A DNA stretch of 33,358 nucleotides from Chloroflexi bacterium UBA6077 (GTDB lineage: Bacteria > Chloroflexota > UBA6077), in contig DIXP01000032.1 in the NCBI GenBank assembly GCA_002436065.1, positions 1 to 33,358 on the forward strand, written 5' to 3'. Both the position numbers and the translations under genes were made by a program. Shown here in pieces: positions 14,378-21,884 of this stretch. Below the pieces are notes generated by a model. The model did no database searches, was not told where the DNA came from, and saw nothing but the letters and a program-made list of their open reading frames with translations. How positions within the stretch are numbered: position 1 is the stretch's first letter; each line of letters opens with the position of its first letter.

Positions 14378-14671
14378 CTAGGGTTCCCCTAGCCCGGCAG
14401 TTCGTCCAGCGCCCAGTGAGTGGTCGAGCAAGATGGGCGGCTCCAGCCCCAGCACCCGACAGGCGCAGGCCAACTCCTTCTCTCGCCAGCCCCCGAGATT
14501 TTCCGGCCGGCATAACGGAGGGTCCCCGCACGAGCCACCTTCACCACGGGTCGCGGTGAGAAGGTAGACACGCACTCCATGTCTCGCCAGCAGCGCGAGC
14601 GTGCCCCCGCACCGGAAGGTCTCGTCGTCGGGATGGGCAAAGACGGCCAGTAGCGCTGGGGACTCGGCCAT
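14378..14671 (-). pseudogene. Truncated PIG-L/LmbE deacetylase
   Basis: The 97-residue frame starts MAESPALLAVFAHPDDETFR, with the zinc-binding AHPDDE motif of PIG-L N-acetylglucosamine deacetylases, and continues LLTATRGEGG and KELACACRVLGLEP. The family is usually over 200 residues, and the second half with the H-x-D-H type metal ligand is missing. Near the end a neighbouring frame reads WALDELPG, which looks more family-like than the actual HSLGAGRTAG, so a frameshift near 14420-14440 is likely. No continuation is seen downstream. It follows chrA by 15 nt. Confidence 0.7.
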
Positions 14672-14686
14672 GGCTGCAAACCTCCA

Positions 14687-15196
14687 CTACATCAGCACGT
14701 ACCCGACGAAGCCGGCCACCACGATGACCAGGGCCGCGTCGACCTTGAAACGGACGATGGCCGCCAGACAGGCCGCGGCCAGCAGCGCGGTCCACAGGTC
14801 CACTATCGAACTCTTGGCGATGGTGAAGCCCGCCGCCAGGATCATCCCCACCACTGCCGGCCCTACTCCCCTCAGGAAGGCCCGCACTCGGCGGTTGCCC
14901 TTCAGCCGATGGAGTTGGTGGGCCGCCGCGATGCTGTAGAAGAAAGTGGGAAGCGAGATGGCACCCATGGCCAACACCGATCCCAGCACACCCGCCACCT
15001 TGTAGCCGATGAACACCGAGGAGATGACGATGGGGCCCGGCGTGATCTGCCCCATGGCTATGGCATCCACGAACTCCCGATGGGTTAGCCACCCGAAGCT
15101 ATTGACGGCATCCTGCTCCATGAAGGGTATCATCACCATGCCGCCGCCGAAGGTGAAGGCCCCTATCTTCAGAAAGGTGAGAAACAGCTCCAACAT
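14687..15196 (-). CDS. chrA: Chromate transporter ChrA, second half-size subunit
   Basis: A 169-residue membrane protein with MLELFLTFLKIGAFTFGGGM, GWLTHREFVDAIAMGQITPG and PIVISSVFIGYKVAG, the repeated ChrA domain motifs. The start ATG 15196 overlaps the stop of the preceding subunit (TGATG), giving tight coupling; the open frame extends further upstream but only through the partner gene. Paired short ChrA proteins correspond to the N- and C-halves of long ChrA and are thought to form a heterodimeric exporter or proton-coupled anion carrier. Chromate as the real substrate is by family name only. Confidence 0.9.
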   Translation of the reverse strand: MLELFLTFLKIGAFTFGGGMVMIPFMEQDAVNSFGWLTHREFVDAIAMGQITPGPIVISSVFIGYKVAGVLGSVLAMGAISLPTFFYSIAAAHQLHRLKGNRRVRAFLRGVGPAVVGMILAAGFTIAKSSIVDLWTALLAAACLAAIVRFKVDAALVIVVAGFVGYVLM

Positions 15197-15822
15197 CAGC
15201 GTGCCCCTCCTTTCATCTGGCCCGCTCCGCCCTTCTTCTGGCCCATTTGCAGGTCCGAAGGCTTCCGAAAGAGGGCTATTCCCGCCAGCCCCGCCAGTAT
15301 GACCAGGAGGACGACGTTGACCTGCAACAGCAGCAGGGCCAGCATGGCAGCCACCATCAGGATGGCTGAGCGGGGGTCCTTCAGGTGGGGTTTGCCCATC
15401 CGCCAGGCGGCCGAGAGTATGACCGCGACCACCGCTGCGCCCAGCCCCTTGAAGACGCCCGAGACCTGGGGAATGCCCCCATACTGCACGTAGAGTAGGG
15501 TGAGGGCCAGCATCAGCAGGAAGGATGGAAGGATGAAGGAGAACCAGGAGACGATGGCTCCCGGCCACCCCCTAAGCCGGTAGCCCATGTGGGTAATAGC
15601 ATCCACAGCGATGGGCCCGGGCATGATCTGCCCCACCATCACCGCCTCGTCGAACTCCTCCTGACTGATCCAGCGCCGCTTCTGGACTACCTCCGTGTGG
15701 ACCAGCGCCAGCATCGGCATTGCCCCGCCGAACCCGGTGGCCCCAACCTTGAAGAACACCCCGGCCATCTCCAGCAGTCCGACGGATGCCGTCTGTGATT
15801 CGGTCTTTGACATACTAACCAT
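15196..15822 (-). CDS. chrA: Chromate transporter ChrA, first half-size subunit
   Basis: A 208-residue membrane protein. GVFFKVGATGFGGAMPMLAL, KRRWISQEEFDEAVMVGQIM and PGPIAVDAITHMGYRLRG carry the canonical ChrA-domain signature with the G-Q-x-x-P-G-P motif. About six TM segments follow, and the C-terminal 20 residues are Gly/Lys-rich (MGQKKGGAGQMKGGAR). Two ATGs (15822, 15813) are possible starts. It is the upstream member of the overlapping pair, and antiparallel topology with the second subunit is expected from the family. It lies downstream of an ArsR regulator and a Cys-rich protein on the same strand. Confidence 0.9.
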   Translation of the reverse strand: MVSMSKTESQTASVGLLEMAGVFFKVGATGFGGAMPMLALVHTEVVQKRRWISQEEFDEAVMVGQIMPGPIAVDAITHMGYRLRGWPGAIVSWFSFILPSFLLMLALTLLYVQYGGIPQVSGVFKGLGAAVVAVILSAAWRMGKPHLKDPRSAILMVAAMLALLLLQVNVVLLVILAGLAGIALFRKPSDLQMGQKKGGAGQMKGGAR

Positions 15823-15854
15823 TTCTATACCTCGAAGTCTTCTGTGCGCGCCCC

Positions 15855-15944
15855 TTAGTCCCCGCGCTCGCGCACCAAGTCCACCACCTCGATGGCCTTA
15901 TCCGTGGGCTGTCCTCTCTCTTGCCGGTAGTCAGGCGCCTTCAG
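15855..15944 (-). other. Start-less coding remnant or frameshifted tail
   Basis: A frame bounded by TAG (15945-15947) and TAA (15855-15857) reads DYRQERGQPTDKAIEVVDLV then RERGD, which looks protein-like although it has no start. It overlaps the 3' end of the Cys-rich gene in a different frame; one inserted base near 15935-15945 would explain it as the true C-terminus of that protein. It could also be a chance frame. Confidence 0.3.
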
Positions 15945-16131
15945 CTACCGACCCGCCCGACGCCTCGGCGGAGGAAGCATCGCTGCTGCAGCATCCCCCC
16001 GCGGGATGGGTGCCGCAGCCGCAATCCCCGTAGCTGTGCTGGCCCGTGTGGGGTTTGTCCCTGCACTCCTCCTTGCAGTGGGCCTGTCCGCTGTGATGTC
16101 CGCATTCGCAGTTTTCTGGGGTGCCGCACAT
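15931..16131 (-). CDS. Small Cys/His-rich putative metal-binding protein
   Basis: A 66-residue protein, MCGTPENCECGHHSGQAHCK followed by EECRDKPHTG, CGCGTHP and GGCCSS, with ten cysteines and five histidines. This composition suggests metal or metalloid binding, like metallothionein-type or CGCGH-type small proteins; I recognise no specific family. It lies 64 nt downstream of an ArsR regulator gene and upstream of the chrA pair on the same strand, so the group may be a metal-response cassette. An open frame after the stop suggests the C-terminus may be frameshifted. Confidence 0.6.
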   Translation of the reverse strand: MCGTPENCECGHHSGQAHCKEECRDKPHTGQHSYGDCGCGTHPAGGCCSSDASSAEASGGSVAEGA

Positions 16132-16195
16132 GGTGGTTCCTCCCTATCTCATTCAGTTATCTGCTCGATACTAATACAGTTGGCCACGAAGAGGG

Positions 16196-16537
16196 CTAGC
16201 TGGGCACCCCTTCAGCCTTCTCCTGCGCCAGGAGGCAAGCCACCTGCCCTTGCCACTCAGCTAGCCGTCGGCGGTTGACCCGATAGTGGACGTAGTAACC
16301 CCGCCGCTCGTCGATGACCAGGCCCGCGGCCCGCAGCACCGCCAGGTGCTGGGACACGGCAGACTGGCTCACCCCAAGTCTATTCGCCATGGCCCCGACG
16401 CACAGTGCACCCTCCGCCCCCTGGTCCGCCAGCGCCAGCACGAGCCGAAGCCGGGTCTCATCCGAGAGGGCCTTGAAGACCCTTGTCAAATCCTTGACGT
16501 TGTCCAATTGGTCACCCTTTACTTCTACATTAGCCAT
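16196..16537 (-). CDS. ArsR/SmtB-family transcriptional regulator
   Basis: A 113-residue protein with the ArsR winged-helix pattern: TRVFKALSDETRLRLVLALA, MANRLGVSQSAVSQHLAVLR, AAGLVIDERRGYYVHYRVN. The ELCVCDL metal site of classic ArsR is altered to GALCVGAMA, leaving a single Cys in that helix; another Cys lies near the C-terminus (QVACLLAQ). Metal sensing by the standard alpha3 site is therefore doubtful. It is the first gene of the leftward group with the Cys-rich protein and the chrA pair and probably controls it. The signal is not determinable from sequence. Confidence 0.93.
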   Translation of the reverse strand: MANVEVKGDQLDNVKDLTRVFKALSDETRLRLVLALADQGAEGALCVGAMANRLGVSQSAVSQHLAVLRAAGLVIDERRGYYVHYRVNRRRLAEWQGQVACLLAQEKAEGVPS

Positions 16538-16741
16538 TGCGAATATACTTCAGATCGCGCCGGCCGTCAATGCCCCTGCCGGCCGTCATCGGGAACGCGC
16601 CCTTTGACCGACCGGCAGGCAGGCAGGCGACAGGCAACTTGGGTTGGCAAAGCTACTTCGTGGGCGCCAGCGCCGGTGGCGCTCCCTGCTCCCCTAACCG
16701 CTGTTGCAGCCAACTCCGCAGGCCGGAGGATCTTGACGTAC

Positions 16742-16771
16742 TTGACGACCTTGCCCCTTCTGCCGTAGAGT
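16742..16771 (+). promoter_or_regulatory. Likely promoter of the riboswitch transcript
   Basis: TTGACG (16742-16747) and TAGAGT (16766-16771) are separated by 18 nt, giving a start about 7 nt downstream, just before the aptamer. A second TTGACG lies 9 bp upstream (16733-16738). The section 16538-16730 before it holds GC-rich small palindromes and no gene. Confidence 0.5.
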
Positions 16772-16795
16772 GCGGAGCAGAGGCAAGGTAGCAGC

Positions 16796-16945
16796 AAATA
16801 ATCGCATAGCGAAGCCGAGTCTCCGCCGGCAGCGGAGAGCGGGGGAACCAAGTAGTGGGGTGAATGACGCCAGGGCGTCTAGGGTAGCTCTTTCAGCCCG
16901 AACCCGTCAGCTAACCTCGTAGGCATTTGGAAGGGGCTAGGTTCG
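16796..16945 (+). ncRNA. c-di-AMP riboswitch (ydaO/yuaA leader)
   Basis: The leader contains the conserved blocks of the ydaO aptamer in order: AATCGC at 16799-16804, GCGGGGGAACCAA ending at 16851, GGGGTGAAT at 16857-16865, and GGGTAGCTCTTTCAGCCC. The invariant block CCCGAACCCGTCAGCTAACC, then TCGTAGGC, spans 16897-16924. The order and spacing match the Bacillus ydaO leader. Such riboswitches turn genes off when c-di-AMP is high. Here it precedes two osmolyte-type glycosyltransferases and a wall carboxypeptidase, which fits the known role of c-di-AMP in osmotic and wall homeostasis. Confidence 0.9.
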
Positions 16946-16953
16946 TCCCCAGA

Positions 16954-16985
16954 GGGTCGGAGGCTTAGTCCTCCGACCCTTCTTC
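16954..16985 (+). terminator. Intrinsic terminator of the riboswitch expression platform
   Basis: GGGTCGGAGG (16954-16963) pairs perfectly with CCTCCGACCC (16970-16979) around a 6-nt loop and is followed by TTCTTC. It lies between the aptamer and the first coding start at 17132, where transcriptional control would be exerted. Confidence 0.75.
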
Positions 16986-17131
16986 GTCGCTTCCAGCCTG
17001 CACAGACTTCGGAACACCGGTGCCCTCACGAAAGGTGGTAGTCTCCCCGCCTCCAACCATCCGGCTCGCAACATGAAATGCGATCCGGTGCCCACGGCCG
17101 CGCTCTGCAACCGAATTGGAGGTAAGTACAG

Positions 17132-18424
17132 ATGTACGCGACAGCACAGCTCCTTAAAAGGAGCTTGAGTGACCAGAAGAGCTATGTGGGAGAAGAGACC
17201 ATCCAGCAGCTCAGGCTCCTGGCCCAGCCCTTACGGGGGGCCCGCATCCTCAATATCACGGTGAGCCCTTTTGGGACGGGGGTGGCGGAACTGCTGACCG
17301 CGGCTGTCCCTTTAATGCGGGACCTCGGGATTGAGTGTGAGTGGCAGTTCGTCGCCGGTGATACCGAACTGAATCAGGCGGCGAGAAAGATGTACGACGG
17401 ACTGAGTGGACGCCGCGTGGACTGGGACGCCAAGTCCAGATGGAGATGGCTGATCTACAACCGTCTCAACTCCGCCTACTTTGATGGCTCCTACGACATC
17501 GTGGTGATCCACGAGCCTCAGCCCACGGCCCTGCTCCCCGTCCTCGCCGAAGCAGGGCGCGATCTCAGCGGCATCCGATGGGTCTGGCACTGCCATCTCG
17601 ACCTCAGGCGCGCCCAAACGGACGTGTGGGAAAGCCTGCGCCCCATCCTCCGCTACTACGATGCCTGCGTGTTCTCCCATCCCGCGTTCATCCCCGCGGA
17701 CCTGGAATCCGCTGTGGTGGCCATCATCCCCCCGGCCATCGATCCAGCTAGCGACCGCAACACCAAATTGCCGCTGTCCTCCGCTTCCAGCATCCTTGCT
17801 TCCCAGGGAATCGACCCAGCGCAGCCGGTTGTGGTGCAGACAGCATCCTTTGCCGAAGCCTTTGGCCCGTATGTGGCGATAGATGCGGTTAGGAGGGTCC
17901 GGGAGGAGAGACCAGACGTACAGTTAGTGCTGATCCAGCCCGGCGTTGAATCAGCCGCGGAATCATGGTCACGCTTCGAGAAGGTGGCAAGGTACGCCTC
18001 CGGAGACCCGACCGTCAGGACCATCGCGGCTCACGGTGAGACCGGCTCAAGGCTGATCAACGCCGCTCAGAGGGTAGCCAGCGTCGCTATACAGGCCGCT
18101 GTGCCCGGGGGTTTTTCACTCCCTCTCTGGGAAGCCATGTGGAAGAGCCGACCGGTGGTGGTCGGGGCATCAGGCGGACTACCAGTCCAGGTCGAGCACG
18201 GCATCACCGGACTGGTGGCAGAGGACGAGCAGGGTCTCGCCGAAGCTATCCTCTCGCTCCTGTCGGACCCGAATGATGCCGCTAGGCTCGGATCCGCCGC
18301 AAGAGCACACGTACGCCACCATAACCTCTTGACGCGGTTCCTCGACGATGAACTGCGTCTCTTTGGCGCTCTTCTATCCATGGACATGCCCGCCGGCAAG
18401 AAGGAGGTCACGGCCCATGCTTAG
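17132..18424 (+). CDS. TreT-like trehalose glycosyltransferring synthase (GT4 family)
   Basis: A 430-residue GT-B glycosyltransferase. ATG 17132 follows GGAGGT by 8 nt. The N-terminal RILNITVSPFGTGVAELLTA then AVPLMRDLGIECEWQFVAGD matches TreT, which joins NDP-glucose and glucose into trehalose. The C-terminal donor site has PGGFSLPLWEAMWKSRPVVV and then ASGGLPVQVEHGITGLV, with the E-x7-E-type arrangement of GT4. It is first in the c-di-AMP riboswitch operon and overlaps the GT20 gene by 8 nt. Trehalose or a related disaccharide solute is likely; the exact product is inferred. Confidence 0.82.
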   Translation: MYATAQLLKRSLSDQKSYVGEETIQQLRLLAQPLRGARILNITVSPFGTGVAELLTAAVPLMRDLGIECEWQFVAGDTELNQAARKMYDGLSGRRVDWDAKSRWRWLIYNRLNSAYFDGSYDIVVIHEPQPTALLPVLAEAGRDLSGIRWVWHCHLDLRRAQTDVWESLRPILRYYDACVFSHPAFIPADLESAVVAIIPPAIDPASDRNTKLPLSSASSILASQGIDPAQPVVVQTASFAEAFGPYVAIDAVRRVREERPDVQLVLIQPGVESAAESWSRFEKVARYASGDPTVRTIAAHGETGSRLINAAQRVASVAIQAAVPGGFSLPLWEAMWKSRPVVVGASGGLPVQVEHGITGLVAEDEQGLAEAILSLLSDPNDAARLGSAARAHVRHHNLLTRFLDDELRLFGALLSMDMPAGKKEVTAHA

Positions 18425-19922
18425 CACTGCTCCGATATCTGCAACGAAGTTGCTGACTAGAGAACGCGCCGCGAGCCTCCTCAGGGCACTGGAGGGATAC
18501 CGTCTCTACGTAGCCGCCAACCGAGGGCCGGTACACCATCAGATGAGGAACGGGCGGCCCGAGGCACGGCCATCGGCGGGGGGACTCGTCACGGCTCTGG
18601 CAAGTGTCACCGACTACTTTCCCCTCACCTGGATGGCTGCCGCCGCAGGTCCGGCAGACCGACAGGTCGGCGGTGTGAGCCTGCTGGACAGGCCGCTTCC
18701 GGGCTCGCCCTGCGTGAGATACGTCGACGCTTCCGAAGAAGCCCTCAATTGGTCCTACCAGCGCTTCGCCAATCCAATCCTGTGGTTCCTGCAGCACGGT
18801 ATGTATGAGAGGCTCAGCGAGTCCAGTCGAGCTGCCATGGAGAGCGGGTGGATCATGGGCTATCGACCGGTGAACAACGCCTTCGCCGAAGCGATCGAAC
18901 AAGAAATGGCCAACGTCGCCTACCCCATCGTCCTCACTCAAGACTACCATCTCTGCCTGCTTCCATCTCTCCTGCGACAGCGGCGGCCCGACATCTCCAT
19001 CCAGCACTTCACCCATATCCCATGGCCAGGACCAGACCAGTGGATGCGGCTCTTGCCTTCCATTCGACACGATCTGCACAAAGGGCTACTGGGAGCCGAC
19101 GTGGCGGGATTCCAGACTCAGGACTCGGTCAACGGTTTCCTTCGCTCCTGCGAGATGTTCGTTCCAGAGGCCAGGGTCGATTACTCCCAGGACGCCGTGC
19201 AGCTGCACGGACACCGGACGAGGGTACGAGCTTATCCAATCTCGGTGGATCCAGCCGCGCTGCGACGCCTCACCGCCCATCCCGAAACCGTGGCCCACAA
19301 GAAGCGACTGCTGCCTCTCCTTGGTGAACGGACGATCGTCCGAGTGGATCGAATGGACCCCAGCAAGAACATCGCGCTGGGCTTCAGGGCATTCGGGTTG
19401 CTCCTGGAACGGAGGCCCGACCTCGTTGGCAAGATCCGATTCCTGGCATTCCTCGTACCCAGCAGGGAAACCATCCCTGAGTACGCGCGCTACGCCCAGG
19501 AGGTATGGACAGAGGAGCAGCGAGTCAATGCCCGCTTCGCCCGCGAAGACTGGCGGCCGATAGAGGTCTTCTACGAAGATGACCGCCTTCAGGCGATAGC
19601 CGGGATGGCGCTGGCGGACGTGCTGCTGGTGAACCCTGTCGCTGATGGCATGAACCTGGTGGCCAAGGAAGGCCCCCTGGTTAGCGAACGCAACTCCGTC
19701 CTCGTCCTCTCCAAGAGCTGCGGGGCATACCGACAACTCGCCCCTGGGGTACTTAGCGTGGAGCCCACGGATCTTGCTGCAACAGCCTCTGCTTTGGAAC
19801 GCGCCCTCGAAATGCCATCAGCCGAGCGACGACGCCGGATCGCGATCCTCCGCGCCCTCCTCGACGCCGAGGACCTCGCCTGGTGGGTCCGCTCTCAGCT
19901 TATGGATCTGTTCGAGGACTAG
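18417..19922 (+). CDS. GT20-family trehalose-6-phosphate synthase (OtsA-like)
   Basis: A 501-residue protein. ATG 18417 is preferred because AAGGAGG lies about 10 nt upstream; the open frame starts earlier inside treT. GT20 features are RLYVAANRGPV near the N-terminus, TQDYHLCLLPSLLRQRRPD, HIPWPGPDQW, VRVDRMDPSKNI and ADVLLVNPVADGMNLVAKEG. These parallel OtsA motifs QDYHL, HIPFP, VDRLDYSKG and DGMNLVAKE but with clear substitutions (FP to WP, YSKG to PSKN), so the acceptor could differ from glucose-6-phosphate. No OtsB phosphatase is adjacent. It is co-transcribed with the TreT-like gene under the c-di-AMP riboswitch. Confidence 0.85.
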   Translation: MLSTAPISATKLLTRERAASLLRALEGYRLYVAANRGPVHHQMRNGRPEARPSAGGLVTALASVTDYFPLTWMAAAAGPADRQVGGVSLLDRPLPGSPCVRYVDASEEALNWSYQRFANPILWFLQHGMYERLSESSRAAMESGWIMGYRPVNNAFAEAIEQEMANVAYPIVLTQDYHLCLLPSLLRQRRPDISIQHFTHIPWPGPDQWMRLLPSIRHDLHKGLLGADVAGFQTQDSVNGFLRSCEMFVPEARVDYSQDAVQLHGHRTRVRAYPISVDPAALRRLTAHPETVAHKKRLLPLLGERTIVRVDRMDPSKNIALGFRAFGLLLERRPDLVGKIRFLAFLVPSRETIPEYARYAQEVWTEEQRVNARFAREDWRPIEVFYEDDRLQAIAGMALADVLLVNPVADGMNLVAKEGPLVSERNSVLVLSKSCGAYRQLAPGVLSVEPTDLAATASALERALEMPSAERRRRIAILRALLDAEDLAWWVRSQLMDLFED

Positions 19923-20003
19923 AAGGGAGGCAGCATCCCTTCTTGCCGGCGGGTGTCTGCCGGGCCTATGCTAAGCGGAGCCATGGCAACCAAGGAGAGC
20001 ATC

Positions 20004-21233
20004 ATGTCCCAAAGACGTTCCAGCCCGCGCAGTTCAGCGCCACTGATAGGAATCATCGTACTGGTACTCATGCTTGCGACCGGAGGCTTCCTCGCAAGCC
20101 AGTATCTTCGTCCGCTTCCGGCCGTTGCGGCTCATCTCCAGTTTCAGACCGAACAGCAGATCAGGACAGCGCCAAGTCTACCGTGGCCGAACGTGGGCAG
20201 TGCAGCCGTCTCAGTAAAGGGCTTCGGCATTCTGGGAGCGCACGGCAGTGAAGCGCCACGCCCCATCGCCAGCACGACCAAGATCATGACGGCGCTCCTC
20301 ATCCTGGAGGATCATCCGCTCACCCTGGGACAGACAGGCCCGGTGGTAACGATCACCGCGCAAGATGTCGCCGACTACCAGAAGGCCGTCAGTCAAGATC
20401 AATCGGTCGTTCCGGTCACCGCGGGCGAGAAGCTCAGCGAGCTTCAGCTTCTCCAAGCGCTCCTTCTCCCCTCTGGAAACAATGCTGCGGACATATTGGC
20501 GAAGTGGGACGCGGGATCGAAGGAGGCGTTCATCGCGAAAATGAATGCGAGGGCTGCCGAGCTGGGCATGTCCCACACCCATTATGACGATGCGAGTGGC
20601 TTCTCGCCCATGAGCGTCTCAACCCCGTCCGATCTGCTGATACTGGGCGCGACGGCCATGGACAATCCCATCTTTCGCCAGACAGTTGCCCTGGACCGGG
20701 CGACCATCCCCGTCGCCGGGGTCATCTACAACGTCAACTCGATCCTGGGAAAGGATGGAAATATCGGCATCAAGACCGGCTCGACCGACGAAGCCGGAGG
20801 ATGCTTTGTCTCAGCCTCGATCCAGCAGGTGGCCGGCAGGCCCATGGAGATCTACGCCGCGGTGCTAGGCCAGGATGAGCGCGACGACGCGCTGGATGCA
20901 ACGATGGCGTTGTCACGGGCAGTGGCCGCGAGTTTGGGCCAGACGAGGGTCCTGAGCCGCACGGATGTCATGGCGACGCTCACGCCAGCTTGGGGCAACC
21001 CGATCGATGTTGTCCCTACACAGGATGTCGAGATGCTCGCCTGGCCAGGGACTACGCTCAAGACGAACCTGCAGCTCGATACGGTTCCAGCGACGCTCCC
21101 TGCCGGAGCGAAGGTCGGGACGATCACACTGGAGCTCGGAAAGCAGACGCAGAAGGTCGATGGCGTGACCACAGCGCCCATTGTCGAGCCAACCTGGCAG
21201 TGGCGAGTAACCCGATTTCTCCGTCGGCAGTAG
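20004..21233 (+). CDS. D-alanyl-D-alanine carboxypeptidase (peptidase S11)
   Basis: A 409-residue penicillin-binding protein. ATG 20004 (MSQRRSSPRSSAP) follows AAGGAG. One N-terminal TM or signal anchor covers about residues 12-33. The catalytic SxxK is STTK in PIASTTKIMTALL, the SxN is SGN in LLPSGNNAADIL, and the KTG is in GIKTGSTDEAGGC. A C-terminal beta domain follows (LTPAWGNPIDVVPTQDVEML), ending basic. It trims the terminal D-Ala from peptidoglycan stem peptides outside the membrane. It follows the GT20 gene by 81 nt and probably belongs to the c-di-AMP riboswitch operon, joining wall maturation to osmolyte synthesis. Confidence 0.93.
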   Translation: MSQRRSSPRSSAPLIGIIVLVLMLATGGFLASQYLRPLPAVAAHLQFQTEQQIRTAPSLPWPNVGSAAVSVKGFGILGAHGSEAPRPIASTTKIMTALLILEDHPLTLGQTGPVVTITAQDVADYQKAVSQDQSVVPVTAGEKLSELQLLQALLLPSGNNAADILAKWDAGSKEAFIAKMNARAAELGMSHTHYDDASGFSPMSVSTPSDLLILGATAMDNPIFRQTVALDRATIPVAGVIYNVNSILGKDGNIGIKTGSTDEAGGCFVSASIQQVAGRPMEIYAAVLGQDERDDALDATMALSRAVAASLGQTRVLSRTDVMATLTPAWGNPIDVVPTQDVEMLAWPGTTLKTNLQLDTVPATLPAGAKVGTITLELGKQTQKVDGVTTAPIVEPTWQWRVTRFLRRQ

Positions 21234-21300
21234 CAGGAGGCTATTGAACCGACCGGCGAGCAGCTCGACAGCGACTTCTCATTCCACCCGGATCTATAAG

Positions 21301-21741
21301 TCAGGCGGCGAGGAACGGGATGATCTCGCCAGCCAGGTTCACCAGTACATGCCCCGTGTCCGGCAGGAGGCGGGCCGTGAAATCGGGCAAGTGCCTTTTC
21401 AGCCGTGCGGCCGTCTTCTCGGAAGGGAGAACCGCATCTTGGCTGCCGGCGATCAACAGGGTGGGCATGGTCAGACGCTTCAGTTCCTCGTCAGTGAACA
21501 TGGGAAGGTCGCCCATTCGTGGCCGAAAATGCGTCATTATCAGGTTCATGAACGCCAGCGCGTCGGGATGAACGGGCTGATTGCCGAAAATGGTCCGGTT
21601 CAAGGCCTCGGCGCCCCGGCGTCCGAGCATGATCAGGAAGATGGCCCGCGGTATAAACGACAGGCGGGCCGATACCACACCCCCAGGCGCCAACAGCGCC
21701 GTGGAGGAGTTGCCAATGGGGAAGTAGTAGTTGATGTCCAT
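21301..21741 (-). pseudogene. 5'-truncated alpha/beta hydrolase
   Basis: The 146-residue frame contains only the C-terminal half of an alpha/beta hydrolase: STALLAPGGVVSARLSFIP, a lid region, MPTLLIAGSQDAVLPSEKTA with the acid Asp, and LLPDTGHVLVN with the catalytic His. The nucleophile-Ser motif G-x-S-x-G and oxyanion strand are absent, and the in-frame sequence upstream to about 21780 does not supply them. It abuts the pabB upstream region and looks like a decaying remnant rather than a working enzyme. Confidence 0.7.
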
Positions 21742-21884
21742 TCTCTCGGCAGTGAGACACGGAAAATGTGCGCAACGGAGGTGCTGTGCTACACTTCTCC
21801 TGCGAGAATCTCCGCCACGGCATGTTCAGCCCAGCGGTCCGGCCTGGGCACCCAGCGGTGGTCGGTTACCAGGGGGTGACTACC

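Noticed and set aside
15931..15933. TGA of the Cys-rich protein as selenocysteine
   Set aside because: The in-frame continuation is Arg/Trp/Ser-rich and non-homologous, and I see no well-placed hairpin with a loop G.
16567..16851. 94-codon minus-strand frame in the riboswitch leader
   Set aside because: Overlaps the aptamer core and promoter; composition is non-coding and the conserved RNA blocks explain the sequence.
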